From: Sinorhizobium sp. B11
GTDB taxonomy: Bacteria; Pseudomonadota; Alphaproteobacteria; Rhizobiales; Rhizobiaceae
Assembly (NCBI GenBank): GCA_039725955.1
Contig: CP091034.1
Location: 744,001-808,000 of the forward strand
Length of the DNA stretch: 64,000 bases
Direction of reading: 5' to 3'
Shown here: positions 29,891 to 38,437 of the stretch, piece by piece
Position numbering within the stretch: position 1 is the first letter of the stretch
How the letters are laid out: the number at the start of each line of letters is the position of its first letter
Position numbers and translations under genes: made by a program
The notes under the pieces: generated by a model
The model's database searches: none
What the model was told of the DNA's origin: nothing
Seen by the model: the letters and a program-made list of their open reading frames with translations, nothing else

Positions 29891-31603
29891 ATGAGTGCCG
29901 GCTTCGAAAAGGCGGACACATCATCTGTGAGTGACGCACTGCCGCCTGAAGCTGATCTTCAGGCGGTGCTTTTCGATGCGGTTTGCGACAGTCTTTCTGC
30001 TGCATTCGTCATCTATGACCGAAACGATCTTCTTCTCTTTGCCAGCCGTCAGGTCCTGGAGTTCTTTCCAGTGTCGGAGGACGTGCTGCGCCCGGGCGCC
30101 CGCCTTCGTGATTTCCTGGGTGCGGTCTACGATACCGGCATTCGCGAGCAGACCCTCGAGCGGCAGCCGGGTTTGCTCAGCCGCGAGGACTGGTTATCCC
30201 AGCGCATCGCCTCCCATTGGCGCGAACGTTTTGAATCCGTCGAGCGCCACGGTGCCGACCGCTGGGTGCGCTTCCTCAAGCGCCGCCTGCCGAGCGGTTA
30301 CGGCGTGACCGTTATTTCCGATATTTCCGAGGTGCGTAAGCGCGAGGAACAGTGGCGGTACGATCTTGAGCGCGTGCAGCTGACCGAGGACATTCTCGAC
30401 CACCTGCCGTTCCCGCTCTTCGTCAAGGATCGCAACCTCGCCTATGTCGCCGTCAACAAGGCTTTCTGCGAAAAATACCAGACGACGGCCGACGAGGTTC
30501 TCGGCCGCAAGAGCGGTGATCTGTTTTCGCCTGACATTGCCAAGCGCTTCGAGGAAAGCGACCGCCACGTGCTGGAAACCGGCGAAATGTCGGTCTCCCG
30601 CCAGCGCCAGATCGCCCGCGACGGCACCGAGCGCGACATCGTCAGCCGCAAGCACAGGATCGGCAAGCCCGGACGTTATTTCCTCGTCTCGACCATGCAG
30701 GACCTGCCGCGCGACGGCGACGATCTCGACGAATTCCATCGGGCCTCCGAGATCACCACGTCCAGCAACCAGACCTACCGCCGTGCCTATGTGCCGGTGC
30801 CGAACGCATCGCAGCGCCGCGAGCCGGCAGCGATGGAGGCGATCGTTCCGGAAAATTTCTCCGGCCGAAAGATCCTCGTCGTCACGTCGGATCTCGCTGC
30901 CGAGACTGCCGCACTGCGCACGCTCGCCAAATACGGCTTCGAATCCTGCTCGGTCCGCGGCGAGGATGAGGAGGAGCGTTTCCTCGAGATTGCCAGCTCT
31001 TCGGGAATCTCGCTCGATCTTCTGATCATCGACAACCAGATGGGCTTGCGCTGTCTGGAGCTTGGTGAACAGTACGGCATTCCCACTCTCGTCATGGATG
31101 GCTTTCAGATCGCCAACGAACTGACCTTCCAGATTGCCCGCCACTTCAACCGCAACGGACGCGGCGGCACGGAGGGTGACTGGGAAATTACCACGACCGA
31201 AGAAAACGTAGGTCTTCAGGTTCTCGTCGCCGAGGATAACGACATCAACCAGATCGTCTTCACGCAGATCCTAGAAGGACTCGGTTACCGCCATCGGATC
31301 GCAGCGACCGGCGAAGAGGTCGTTCGTCTCTGGGCAGAATATCGGCCGCAGATCGTGCTGATGGATATTTCGCTTCCGGTCTTCAACGGGTTTGAAGCCT
31401 CGCGCCTCATTCGCCAGATGGAAGAGGGACAGGGCACGCGAACGCCGATTATTGGGGTGCTGACGCAAGCCTTCGAACGCGATCGTGCAGAATGCGCCAA
31501 TGCCGGCATGGATGACGTCATCATGAAACCGGTAAGCCCTGACATCCTTGAAACGGTATTTCAGAAGCATCTGATGAACGAGCCAATCAAAGCTCAAATC
31601 TAA
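29891..31603 (+). CDS. PAS–PAS–receiver-like–receiver protein without a kinase domain
   Basis: 570 residues. Two PAS domains (about 25–130 and 150–275; PFPLFVKDRNLAYVAVNKAFCEKY in the second) are followed by a degenerate receiver (about 325–425; Asp381 present but the usual N-terminal acidic pair is absent) and a canonical receiver (about 446–562) with phospho-acceptor Asp492 (VLMDISLPVFNG). No HisKA or HATPase domain is present, so phosphate must come from a separate kinase. The gene is followed by a GGDEF/EAL gene 80–130 bases downstream, its likely partner. A CtrA-type site and a palindrome lie upstream. Confidence 0.85.
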   Translation: MSAGFEKADTSSVSDALPPEADLQAVLFDAVCDSLSAAFVIYDRNDLLLFASRQVLEFFPVSEDVLRPGARLRDFLGAVYDTGIREQTLERQPGLLSREDWLSQRIASHWRERFESVERHGADRWVRFLKRRLPSGYGVTVISDISEVRKREEQWRYDLERVQLTEDILDHLPFPLFVKDRNLAYVAVNKAFCEKYQTTADEVLGRKSGDLFSPDIAKRFEESDRHVLETGEMSVSRQRQIARDGTERDIVSRKHRIGKPGRYFLVSTMQDLPRDGDDLDEFHRASEITTSSNQTYRRAYVPVPNASQRREPAAMEAIVPENFSGRKILVVTSDLAAETAALRTLAKYGFESCSVRGEDEEERFLEIASSSGISLDLLIIDNQMGLRCLELGEQYGIPTLVMDGFQIANELTFQIARHFNRNGRGGTEGDWEITTTEENVGLQVLVAEDNDINQIVFTQILEGLGYRHRIAATGEEVVRLWAEYRPQIVLMDISLPVFNGFEASRLIRQMEEGQGTRTPIIGVLTQAFERDRAECANAGMDDVIMKPVSPDILETVFQKHLMNEPIKAQI

Positions 31604-31734
31604 ACAACAGGCCGGTCAACTCCCCAGATTTTGGGAATGCTTGGGGTTGTATTCTGCTCGATTTACTATCGAATTGTTAAGACTTGGCCGTCATTCTTCA
31701 CCAGGGTGTGGAGGAAAATCTCGGGTTTGGATTG

Positions 31735-33099
31735 ATGGTGTCGCCGGAAATACCATTCATGGCCGTTAGTCAGAATGAGCTACAGGCGATGGCCTATACC
31801 GATCCGCTGACGGGATTGGGCAACCGCAATCGCATGCGCGATAAGGTGATGCAGATTTCGGCCGAGCGGGCCAGCGATCCGGCGCCCTTCACCATCGGTA
31901 TCGCCAATCTCGACAGTTTCAAGCCCATCAACGATCTCTTCGGTTCTGCTGCCGGTGACGAAATCCTGTGTCAGGTCGCCCATCGCCTCAAGGCCTGCAT
32001 TCCGGATGGTGCCTTGGTCACTCGTCATGATGGCGACGAGTTCGCCTTCGTTCTGCCGCTGATTTTCGAGCGTGCGAGCGCGGAGAAATTCGGACAGATG
32101 ATCCGTGAGGTGCTCTCGGCCCCCTATGATCTCGGCGACCGCAATGTGCGCCTTTCCGCCTCTTTCGGCTTTGCGATCTATCCATTTGCCGGCGAAGACT
32201 GCGAAGAGCTTTTGAAAAGTGCGGAAACCGCACTCTATCGTTCCAAGCGTCGCGGGCGCGGGCAGATCACCGTCTATTCCCGCGAGATCGCGCAGGAAAT
32301 GAAGCGGGCGACCCAGCTCGAACAGGCGCTTCGAAATGCCATCATATCGGACGCGATCGACGTGCATTTCCAGCCGATCGTCTCGCTCGCCAACAATCAG
32401 GTGGTGGGCTTCGAGGCACTTGCCCGCTGGAACGATCCCGACCTCGGCTTCGTCTCGCCCGGCGTCTTCGTGCCGCTCGCCGAAGAGCGAGGCTTCATCG
32501 ACGCCCTGTCGGAAGCGCTCTTGCGCAAGGCTGCGGAAGCGGCCCTTTCCTGGCCGCGCGAACTGTTCCTGTCCTTTAATCTGTCGTCCGCCCAGCTGAT
32601 GGATCCGGGCACGAGCACCTCCATCCTGTCTATCCTCGGCCGAGTGGGCTTCGACCCGCATCGCCTCGAACTGGAAATTACCGAGACCGCTGTCATGAGT
32701 TCTGCCGACACGGCGCACCGGATCATTTCCGATCTCAGGGCAGCCGGCGTGCGCATCTCACTCGACGATTTCGGTACCGGCCAGTCGAGCCTCGGGCGCC
32801 TGCGCGATTTTATCTTCGACAAGATCAAGATCGACCGCGCCTTTGTCTCGCGCATCAATTCCGACCGCGCTTCCGAACACATCATCAAGGCGATCCTTGC
32901 GATGTGTGAAGGCCTTGAGCTGGAAGTCGTGGCCGAAGGGATTGAGGATTATTCCGAAGCGGTCAAGCTGCGTACGCTCGGCTGCGGCATGGGGCAGGGC
33001 TATCATTTCGGCCGGCCGGCCGATGGCATCGCCACGCTGCGCTTTCTCCACGAGAACTACTATTACGAAACGAGCGCACAGGATCGCGTCAGCGCATAG
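31735..33099 (+). CDS. GGDEF/EAL protein, probable c-di-GMP phosphodiesterase
   Basis: About 454 residues from the ATG at 31735; TTG 31684 and ATG 31759 are alternatives and the ribosome site is weak for all. The diguanylate cyclase domain has DGDEF at 99–103 in place of GGDEF (preceded by RH), which probably impairs synthesis. The EAL domain is complete: EAL at 227–229, LSFNLSS, LELEITET, SLDDFGTGQSSL, DKIKIDRAF, VVAEGIED and CGMGQGYHFGRP. No membrane helix is evident. It follows the PAS/receiver gene in the same direction. Confidence 0.9.
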   Translation: MVSPEIPFMAVSQNELQAMAYTDPLTGLGNRNRMRDKVMQISAERASDPAPFTIGIANLDSFKPINDLFGSAAGDEILCQVAHRLKACIPDGALVTRHDGDEFAFVLPLIFERASAEKFGQMIREVLSAPYDLGDRNVRLSASFGFAIYPFAGEDCEELLKSAETALYRSKRRGRGQITVYSREIAQEMKRATQLEQALRNAIISDAIDVHFQPIVSLANNQVVGFEALARWNDPDLGFVSPGVFVPLAEERGFIDALSEALLRKAAEAALSWPRELFLSFNLSSAQLMDPGTSTSILSILGRVGFDPHRLELEITETAVMSSADTAHRIISDLRAAGVRISLDDFGTGQSSLGRLRDFIFDKIKIDRAFVSRINSDRASEHIIKAILAMCEGLELEVVAEGIEDYSEAVKLRTLGCGMGQGYHFGRPADGIATLRFLHENYYYETSAQDRVSA

Positions 33100-33103
33100 G
33101 GGC

Positions 33104-33134
33104 AAAAAAGCAATGGCGCCCCATGGGACGCCAT
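33104..33134 (-). terminator. Terminator of the PRC-barrel gene
   Basis: Read on the minus strand, ATGGCG and CGCCAT form a stem, followed by TGCTTTTTT. It sits 27 bases beyond the PRC-barrel stop, between it and the convergent EAL gene. Confidence 0.7.
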
Positions 33135-33160
33135 CACCTACGCTCTACTCTCCGTACGGA

Positions 33161-33790
33161 TTACTTGTTGGTTGTCGAACCTGTCGACGTATTGTCCGTC
33201 GGCATGGCCGTGCCGGTAGCTGCCGGAGCCTTTTCGGCTGACTGCATGGCAAGTGTCTTGAACTCCGGTGCCGCCTTGAGGGATTCGGCAGTTTCCGTCG
33301 TCGTCAGCTTGACGGAGCCGTCCTGCGTATTCTGCGCGACGGTGATCTTATTCATGGGAACGGCGACATTCTTTTCACCGATCCCCAGGAAGCCGCCGAC
33401 ACCGATAATGGCGGCAACAAGCCCGCCATCCTTCTTCATGATCAGGTCGTTGACGCTGCCGATGCTCTCATTGTTGCCGTTATAAACCGACTGGCCAATA
33501 TACGTGTTGGCACTGATCTGGTCCGGAGCCTGCTGCGTCAGATAGCTGTCGCCACCTGCCTGGGCCGTGTCCGTGCTCGCGGCCGGGGCCGGAGCCTGTG
33601 CGGCATCACCTGCAGGTGCCATCGGCTTGACTGGTTCTGCCGGTGCCGGAGCGGCCGGCTCAGCGGGTGCAGACTGCGCCGGAGCAGCAGGGTTAGCCGG
33701 CTGGGGAGCTGTCTGCGAAAATGCTGCCGGTGCGAAAGCCGTGGCAAACAATGCGCCAGCGGCAACGGTCGTCAGAAGTTTGCGTGTCAT
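33161..33790 (-). CDS. PRC-barrel domain protein, secreted
   Basis: 209 residues. A signal peptide (MTRKLLTTVAAGALFATAF, cleavage after AFS-QTA or nearby) is followed by a Pro/Ala/Glu-rich linker (about 27–75) and a PRC-barrel domain (about 90–165; ANTYIGQSVYNGNNESIGSVNDLIMKKDG). The ATG at 33790 was chosen because the longer frame adds no conserved sequence. PRC-barrels bind RNA, metals or photosynthetic partners; in rhizobia, secreted versions are usually envelope proteins of unknown role. Confidence 0.88.
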   Translation of the reverse strand: MTRKLLTTVAAGALFATAFAPAAFSQTAPQPANPAAPAQSAPAEPAAPAPAEPVKPMAPAGDAAQAPAPAASTDTAQAGGDSYLTQQAPDQISANTYIGQSVYNGNNESIGSVNDLIMKKDGGLVAAIIGVGGFLGIGEKNVAVPMNKITVAQNTQDGSVKLTTTETAESLKAAPEFKTLAMQSAEKAPAATGTAMPTDNTSTGSTTNK

Positions 33791-33947
33791 TTCGAACCTA
33801 CCTTCGTTTCTTGAGTGATCCCTGGCGCGAAAGGGCCTCTTTTTCAGGAATACCTGCCGCGCCGGTTCAAGAATGAAATGACCGATCAGCTTATTGGTTC
33901 CGGACGAAGACACGGAAAATTTTACAGTTTTCACGGAACCTTGACCG

Positions 33948-33992
33948 GAAAAACCCCCAAAAAAACAAAAGGCGCCCCGCAAGGAGCGCCTT
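33948..33992 (-). terminator. Terminator of the galactose operon
   Basis: On the minus strand AAAGGCGC and GCGCCTTT form a stem, followed by TTTTGTTTTTTT. It lies 23 bases beyond the lactonase stop at 34015. Confidence 0.8.
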
Positions 33993-34014
33993 TATAAATT
34001 GCGGGCTTCGCTGT

Positions 34015-34902
34015 TCAGATCACATAGGCAGGATCGAAAACGCCCTTTACCGTGATGCCGAGCTCAAGCAGCGCGCCTGCGCTTGGCTGGGCGGAGCGGG
34101 CATCCTCATCCAGGCCTTCCCAGGCGGTCGTAACGACAAGCCGGTCGGCATTGGCGCCGATGAAGGCCGGGCAGGAAGGTTGCGCTGCCGGCACCTTGTA
34201 GCGAGCTATGCGCAGGCCATCCGGGCTGTAGCGATCGACGACACCGGCACCCCAGCGCGCGTTCCAGATATAGCCGTCGGCATCGCAGACTGAACCGTCG
34301 AGCCCGCCGGGTTCGTCCATGCTGTCGACCATGACGATCGGTTCACCGGACGGTAGGCCGGTCTGCGGATCGACCATGACCCGCATCAGGCGGCTGATCC
34401 GGGTGTCGGTAAAGTAGCCGATCGTACCATCGGGCGAAAAGCAGATGGAGTTTGGAATGCTGATGCCGCTGAAGATCTTCGTCACCTTGCCCGCAGCAAC
34501 ATGATAGATCGCGCCGGCCTGGTTTTCGGCACGCTTGCTCATCGTGCTGATCCACAACGCGCCTGAGGGGTGCGTGCGCCCGTCGTTGGAGCGGTTTTCC
34601 GGCTTGTCGTTTTCCAGCGCCGCATAGAAGGTCAGCTTGCCGCTCGCGATATCCCGCACGAACAGCCCTTCCTCGGTCGCCAGCAACTGGCGGCCAGAAT
34701 CGACGCGGGCCAGAACGCTCGCCATGACAGGCAGCGGATGTACCTTCTTCTCGTCTGTCGAAAGATTGAGCTCGTGCAGTTCCTTGCCGAGAATATTGAA
34801 CCACCAGACGGAATTGGAAACGGGATCGTAAGTGGGGCCTTCACCGAGAACCGAATTGGTATTGCAAAGTGTTTTGCCCTCGAATTCATAAATATCAGTC
34901 AT
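34015..34902 (-). CDS. SMP-30/gluconolactonase/LRE family protein (probable galactonolactonase)
   Basis: 295 residues of the six-bladed SMP-30 propeller. Typical segments: NSVLGEGPTYDPVSNSVWWFNILG, NRSNDGRTHPSGALWISTM, SGISIPNSICFSPDG and GLDGSVCDADGYIWNARWGAG, each carrying family metal-ligand positions (Glu, Asn, Asp). Its place in an operon with dehydrogenase, dgoK and dgoA suggests hydrolysis of D-galactono-1,4-lactone. It is the last gene of the operon, four bases after dgoA. Confidence 0.9.
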   Translation of the reverse strand: MTDIYEFEGKTLCNTNSVLGEGPTYDPVSNSVWWFNILGKELHELNLSTDEKKVHPLPVMASVLARVDSGRQLLATEEGLFVRDIASGKLTFYAALENDKPENRSNDGRTHPSGALWISTMSKRAENQAGAIYHVAAGKVTKIFSGISIPNSICFSPDGTIGYFTDTRISRLMRVMVDPQTGLPSGEPIVMVDSMDEPGGLDGSVCDADGYIWNARWGAGVVDRYSPDGLRIARYKVPAAQPSCPAFIGANADRLVVTTAWEGLDEDARSAQPSAGALLELGITVKGVFDPAYVI

Positions 34903-34906
34903 ATGA

Positions 34907-35539
34907 CTATGCTCCTATGGCTGCGTCATAGGCTAAGATGGTCGCCTTGGCGCGCTCGGCAACCTCTGCATCGGTCATTCCGGGCTTGTAAATGCTGGTG
35001 CCGAGACCGAAAGCCAAAATGCCCGCTTTGGTATAGTCGGAAAAGTTCTTGTCCGACACGCCGCCGACCGCAGCAATCACCAATTCCGGCGGCAGGATGG
35101 CGCGGATTGCGGTGATGCCGGACGGCCCCAGAACGCTTGCAGGGAAGAACTTGAGGCCGGTCGCACCTGCGCGGGCCGCCTGTAGCGCTTCAGTCGGGGT
35201 AAAGACGCCCGGCATGGTCACCATGCCGTAGTCGCGGGCGCGGATGATGACGTCGGGCTCAACATTCGGTGTGACCAGCAGTTTGCCGCCGGCGGCATGC
35301 AGGCTGTCGACGGCTTCTGTCGTCAGCACGGTGCCGGCGCCGATCAGCACATCCGCCGGCGCCATCTTGGCGGCGATTTCAATGGACTTGAATGGCTCCG
35401 GCGAATTCAGCGGGATCTCGATCGCCGTCAGACCATTTTCGATCAGCGCGCCGACCACGGCTTCGGTTTCCTCGGGCTTGATGCCGCGCAGAATGGCAAT
35501 CAGGGGACGCTTCATCTTGGGGAAGGGGACACGGTTCAT
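34907..35539 (-). CDS. dgoA: 2-dehydro-3-deoxy-6-phosphogalactonate aldolase
   Basis: 210 residues, a TIM-barrel KDPG/KDPGal aldolase. Seen are PLIAILRGIKPEE, the IEIPLNSPEPFKSI segment, VLIGAGTVLT and the VTPNVEPDVI-like Schiff-base region, ending with GVSDKNFSDYTKAG. KDPGal is cleaved to pyruvate and glyceraldehyde-3-phosphate. The ATG at 35539 was chosen over an upstream start because MNRVPFPKMKRPLIAILRG is the family pattern. It follows dgoK by 31 bases. Confidence 0.93.
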   Translation of the reverse strand: MNRVPFPKMKRPLIAILRGIKPEETEAVVGALIENGLTAIEIPLNSPEPFKSIEIAAKMAPADVLIGAGTVLTTEAVDSLHAAGGKLLVTPNVEPDVIIRARDYGMVTMPGVFTPTEALQAARAGATGLKFFPASVLGPSGITAIRAILPPELVIAAVGGVSDKNFSDYTKAGILAFGLGTSIYKPGMTDAEVAERAKATILAYDAAIGA

Positions 35540-35570
35540 CAGAATATCTTTCTCAGTTCGCCGAGATGGC

Positions 35571-36488
35571 TCAATTCGGCCAGATGGCTTGGGCAGCGGC
35601 CGAAAGCCCGCCGCGAACGGCGGCATCGGCGTCGATGGCGGTGAAGGAAAGGGAGAGCGTATGGAAGGCCTGCTCGTAGAGCGCCTGCAGGCGTCCGGAC
35701 GCGACGAGGGTAACGGGAGTATCCTTGCCGGCGTCCTGCAGCGCGCCGGCGATTTCGAGGCCGATCAGCGTCCCGGAGAGTTTGGCTTGGGCGGCGGCAG
35801 CTGAAATACCGTGCAGAAGCTGGCCGGAACGGGCCGTGAAAATCAGGTTTGACGCGAGGGCAGGCTGCTTGAAAGCGGCAGCAACCGCCGTCTCGAAGGC
35901 CGCGTTATCGGCGGGCTGGTCCTCGGCGCCGGCGACCGCATGCATGAGGATCGTATGTTTGGTAATGGCGTCGAAAAGTTCGCCCGTCATGAACGTGGAA
36001 AAACCGGTGACCTTGGCGTCACTGACATGCACCCATTTGGAATGTGTGCCCGGCATGCAGACGGCCTGGGTGCCGCGGCTCGTAGGCCCGAGTGCCCCGA
36101 GAAGCTGCGTTTCCTCCCCGCGCATGACATCCGGCGTCGCCGCATCACGCTGTGCAAGGCCCGGCAGAATGCGCACGTCGCGGCTTTCGCCGGGCACGGA
36201 AACTGCGCCCGACAGGATCGAAGCGAGCGAAGCGGGCACGTCGATATAACCCGCCTCCACCCAGCCCTGCCGTGCGCCTGCCATACCGCAGACGATGACC
36301 GGCAGGTTATCAGGCGCTTCCACGGCTGCGAGATGCCCTTCAAGAACCTGGGAAAAGCCGGTTTTGGCGGCGGTCGTCATGCCTTCGCCGCTGCGGCGCT
36401 CGGCGAGAACGGCGCCACCGGCATCGATAAGCCAGAGCCGGAAGCTGCTGGTGCCCCAGTCCACCGCGACATAAGCGGGATTTGCCAT
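35571..36488 (-). CDS. dgoK: 2-dehydro-3-deoxygalactonokinase
   Basis: 305 residues of the DgoK sugar-kinase family. The ATP-binding start AYVAVDWGTSSFRLWLIDAGG is classical, followed by CGMAGARQGWVEAGY, the MRGEETQLLG segment and the MPGTHSKWVHV pattern. It phosphorylates 2-keto-3-deoxygalactonate at O6. The start ATG at 36488 shares a base with the upstream stop (TGATG), giving tight coupling to the dehydrogenase gene. Confidence 0.93.
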   Translation of the reverse strand: MANPAYVAVDWGTSSFRLWLIDAGGAVLAERRSGEGMTTAAKTGFSQVLEGHLAAVEAPDNLPVIVCGMAGARQGWVEAGYIDVPASLASILSGAVSVPGESRDVRILPGLAQRDAATPDVMRGEETQLLGALGPTSRGTQAVCMPGTHSKWVHVSDAKVTGFSTFMTGELFDAITKHTILMHAVAGAEDQPADNAAFETAVAAAFKQPALASNLIFTARSGQLLHGISAAAAQAKLSGTLIGLEIAGALQDAGKDTPVTLVASGRLQALYEQAFHTLSLSFTAIDADAAVRGGLSAAAQAIWPN

Positions 36489-37249
36489 CAGAGAACGCCT
36501 CCATCGACGATAAGGGACTGCGCGGTCATGCCGGCTGCGCAGTCGGATGCAAGAAACAGAGCCGGACCGACGATCGCGTCCGGCTTCAATGGGGTCTTCA
36601 GGCATTGCTCCTGCACGGAGCGGGCAATGCTTTCCTCCGTCAGCCATAGTTTCATCTGCCGCTCGGTCACCACCATGCCTGGCAGAATGCAGTTGACGCG
36701 TATATTCTCTGGGCCAAGCCTTCCGGCCATGCTCTTTGTCAGGCCGACGACTGCCGCCTTGGCGGCGGCATAGGCAGGAAAGACGCCCATGTTCAGCTTG
36801 AAGGCAATCGACGACATGTTGATGATCGCTCCGCCGCCGGCTGCCCGCATCGACGCGGCTGCTGCCTGTGAGGTGAAGAAGACATGGCGCAGATTGACCG
36901 CCTGGTTATTGTCCCAATAGTCCTCGGTCACATCATCGAATTCGTGCCGGTCGTCCCAGGCCGCATTGTTGACAAGTACCCGGATCGGCCCGGATGTTGC
37001 AACGACAGCGTCGACCGCGCGCCTGATCGCATCGATATCGCGCAGATCGGTATGGTAGAAGTTGACAGGGTGCGCATTCTCTTTTGAAAGCCGCTCCGCC
37101 AGTGCCCGGCTTTCCGCCTCGGCGATGTCGAGGAAGGAAACCTTTGCACCCTGTCTTGCGAAACCCTCGACGAGGGCGGCCCCGATCCCGGAGCCGCCGC
37201 CGCTGATCAGCACCGTGCGATCCCTGAATTCAGGAAATTGTGCAGACAT
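36488..37249 (-). CDS. Short-chain dehydrogenase (probable galactose dehydrogenase)
   Basis: 253 residues from the ATG at 37249 (37258 also possible). The Rossmann motif is TVLISGGGSGIGAALVEGFARQG, the NNAAW segment follows, and the SDR catalytic triad is in place (Ser in NMSSIAF, Tyr-x3-Lys in YAAAKAA). It ends with FLASDCAAGMTAQSLIVDGG. Operon context (lactonase, dgoK, dgoA) suggests it oxidises D-galactose to galactonolactone, as in the De Ley–Doudoroff route; other sugar dehydrogenases are possible. Confidence 0.85.
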   Translation of the reverse strand: MSAQFPEFRDRTVLISGGGSGIGAALVEGFARQGAKVSFLDIAEAESRALAERLSKENAHPVNFYHTDLRDIDAIRRAVDAVVATSGPIRVLVNNAAWDDRHEFDDVTEDYWDNNQAVNLRHVFFTSQAAAASMRAAGGGAIINMSSIAFKLNMGVFPAYAAAKAAVVGLTKSMAGRLGPENIRVNCILPGMVVTERQMKLWLTEESIARSVQEQCLKTPLKPDAIVGPALFLASDCAAGMTAQSLIVDGGVL

Positions 37250-37283
37250 AGCGCTCACCGTCTCTCCTCCCGTATGTCGCTAA

Positions 37284-37326
37284 TTCCATTATTTGGAACT
37301 TAATTTGACTATATGGAATTATTCGA
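37284..37326. promoter_or_regulatory. Paired TTCCA/TGGAA operators between the galactose operon and iclR
   Basis: TTCCA-N5-TGGAA at 37284–37298 and TGGAA-TTA-TTCGA at 37314–37326, in an AT-rich stretch between the two divergent genes. TGGAA..TTCCA half sites are typical for IclR-family regulators. Both promoters must lie in this ~110-base region. Confidence 0.6.
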
Positions 37327-37361
37327 ATAGGCTGGCTTTCCTGTCAAGGGTAGTAAAGGCA

Positions 37362-38177
37362 ATGAGCTCCAGCGGCGACAGCATGGCGCATGTAGATGAC
37401 AAGGGCGCGCCGCGTGATACCGGCACGCTCGGCAAGCTCATGGTGCTGCTTGATCTCGTCACCCATGCCGACGCTCCCTTGCGCTTCACCGATATTCTCG
37501 CACGTGCCGATCAGCCGCGCGGTACGCTGCACCGGCAGCTCGGGCATCTCGTCGTAGAAGGGCTTCTCGAGCTCGATGCTGAAGGGCGTTACGCGCCGGG
37601 TCTGCGGCTGCTCGACTTCGCCTCACGAAGCTGGGCGCGCAACGAATTTCGCCTGATTGCCGCGCCGCACCTCGCCGCCCTTCACCGCGAGACCGGCGAG
37701 ACCGTCCATCTCGGCGTGCTGCGCGGCTCCTCCATTATTTATCTCGACAAGGTCGAAGGGCACCAGCCGGTGCGCATGTATTCACAGATCGGCAATGCCT
37801 CGCCCTGTTACTGCACCGGCGTCGGCAAGGCCGCCCTTTCGCTTTTGCCGCCGGAGAAGATCGATGCACTCCTGCCTGGTCTGCATTTCAACCGCTTTAC
37901 CTCGGCGACGCATGTGAATGCCGAGAGCCTGCTGGCGGAGATCGGCGAAATCGCTGCCGCCGGTCATGCTTTCGATCGCGAGGAACATGAGGCCGGCATC
38001 CGCTGTGTCGCGGCCCCGATCTGGTCGGACGACCGCTCCTTCATCGGCGGGGTCTCGGTTACCGGTCCCGCTTACCGCCTGTCGATGGAACTTCTCCAGG
38101 AATGGGCCGTTCCGGTTCAGGTGACGGCGCGGAAAATCATGGATGAAATGCGCATCCGCCTCGGGCCAAGGCGTTGA
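37362..38177 (+). CDS. IclR-family transcriptional regulator
   Basis: About 271 residues from the ATG at 37362 (37383 also possible). The N-terminal winged helix reads LGKLMVLLDLVTHADAPLRFTDILARADQPRGTLHRQLGHLV, and the effector-binding domain begins around RLIAAPHLAALHRETGETVHLGVLRG, with CTGVGKAALSLLPPE and the terminal GVSVTGPAYRLS. It is divergent from the galactose operon with matching operators between them, so it is the probable repressor, perhaps responding to galactonate or KDGal. Confidence 0.9.
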   Translation: MSSSGDSMAHVDDKGAPRDTGTLGKLMVLLDLVTHADAPLRFTDILARADQPRGTLHRQLGHLVVEGLLELDAEGRYAPGLRLLDFASRSWARNEFRLIAAPHLAALHRETGETVHLGVLRGSSIIYLDKVEGHQPVRMYSQIGNASPCYCTGVGKAALSLLPPEKIDALLPGLHFNRFTSATHVNAESLLAEIGEIAAAGHAFDREEHEAGIRCVAAPIWSDDRSFIGGVSVTGPAYRLSMELLQEWAVPVQVTARKIMDEMRIRLGPRR

Positions 38178-38437
38178 AACGGGCTTGACCATAGTCAATT
38201 GCTGGACGTCGGATACATAGCATGCTTATGATGTGTGTGTTATTGAGATTTGACGGCGAATCACGCCAACTGGGGTCGTCCGCGAAATCATCGACAATTC
38301 ACCGGCCGAACGCGCTGCACGCCGAGGCTGAACCTATTGATCTGACGGGCGTTGTGTAACCCACCCTGTACCTGCCTCTTTTCCACACAGGCTGCCAGCG
38401 GTTTACCCAAAGCCCGGTTCGGAGGCGAAAAAATCTG

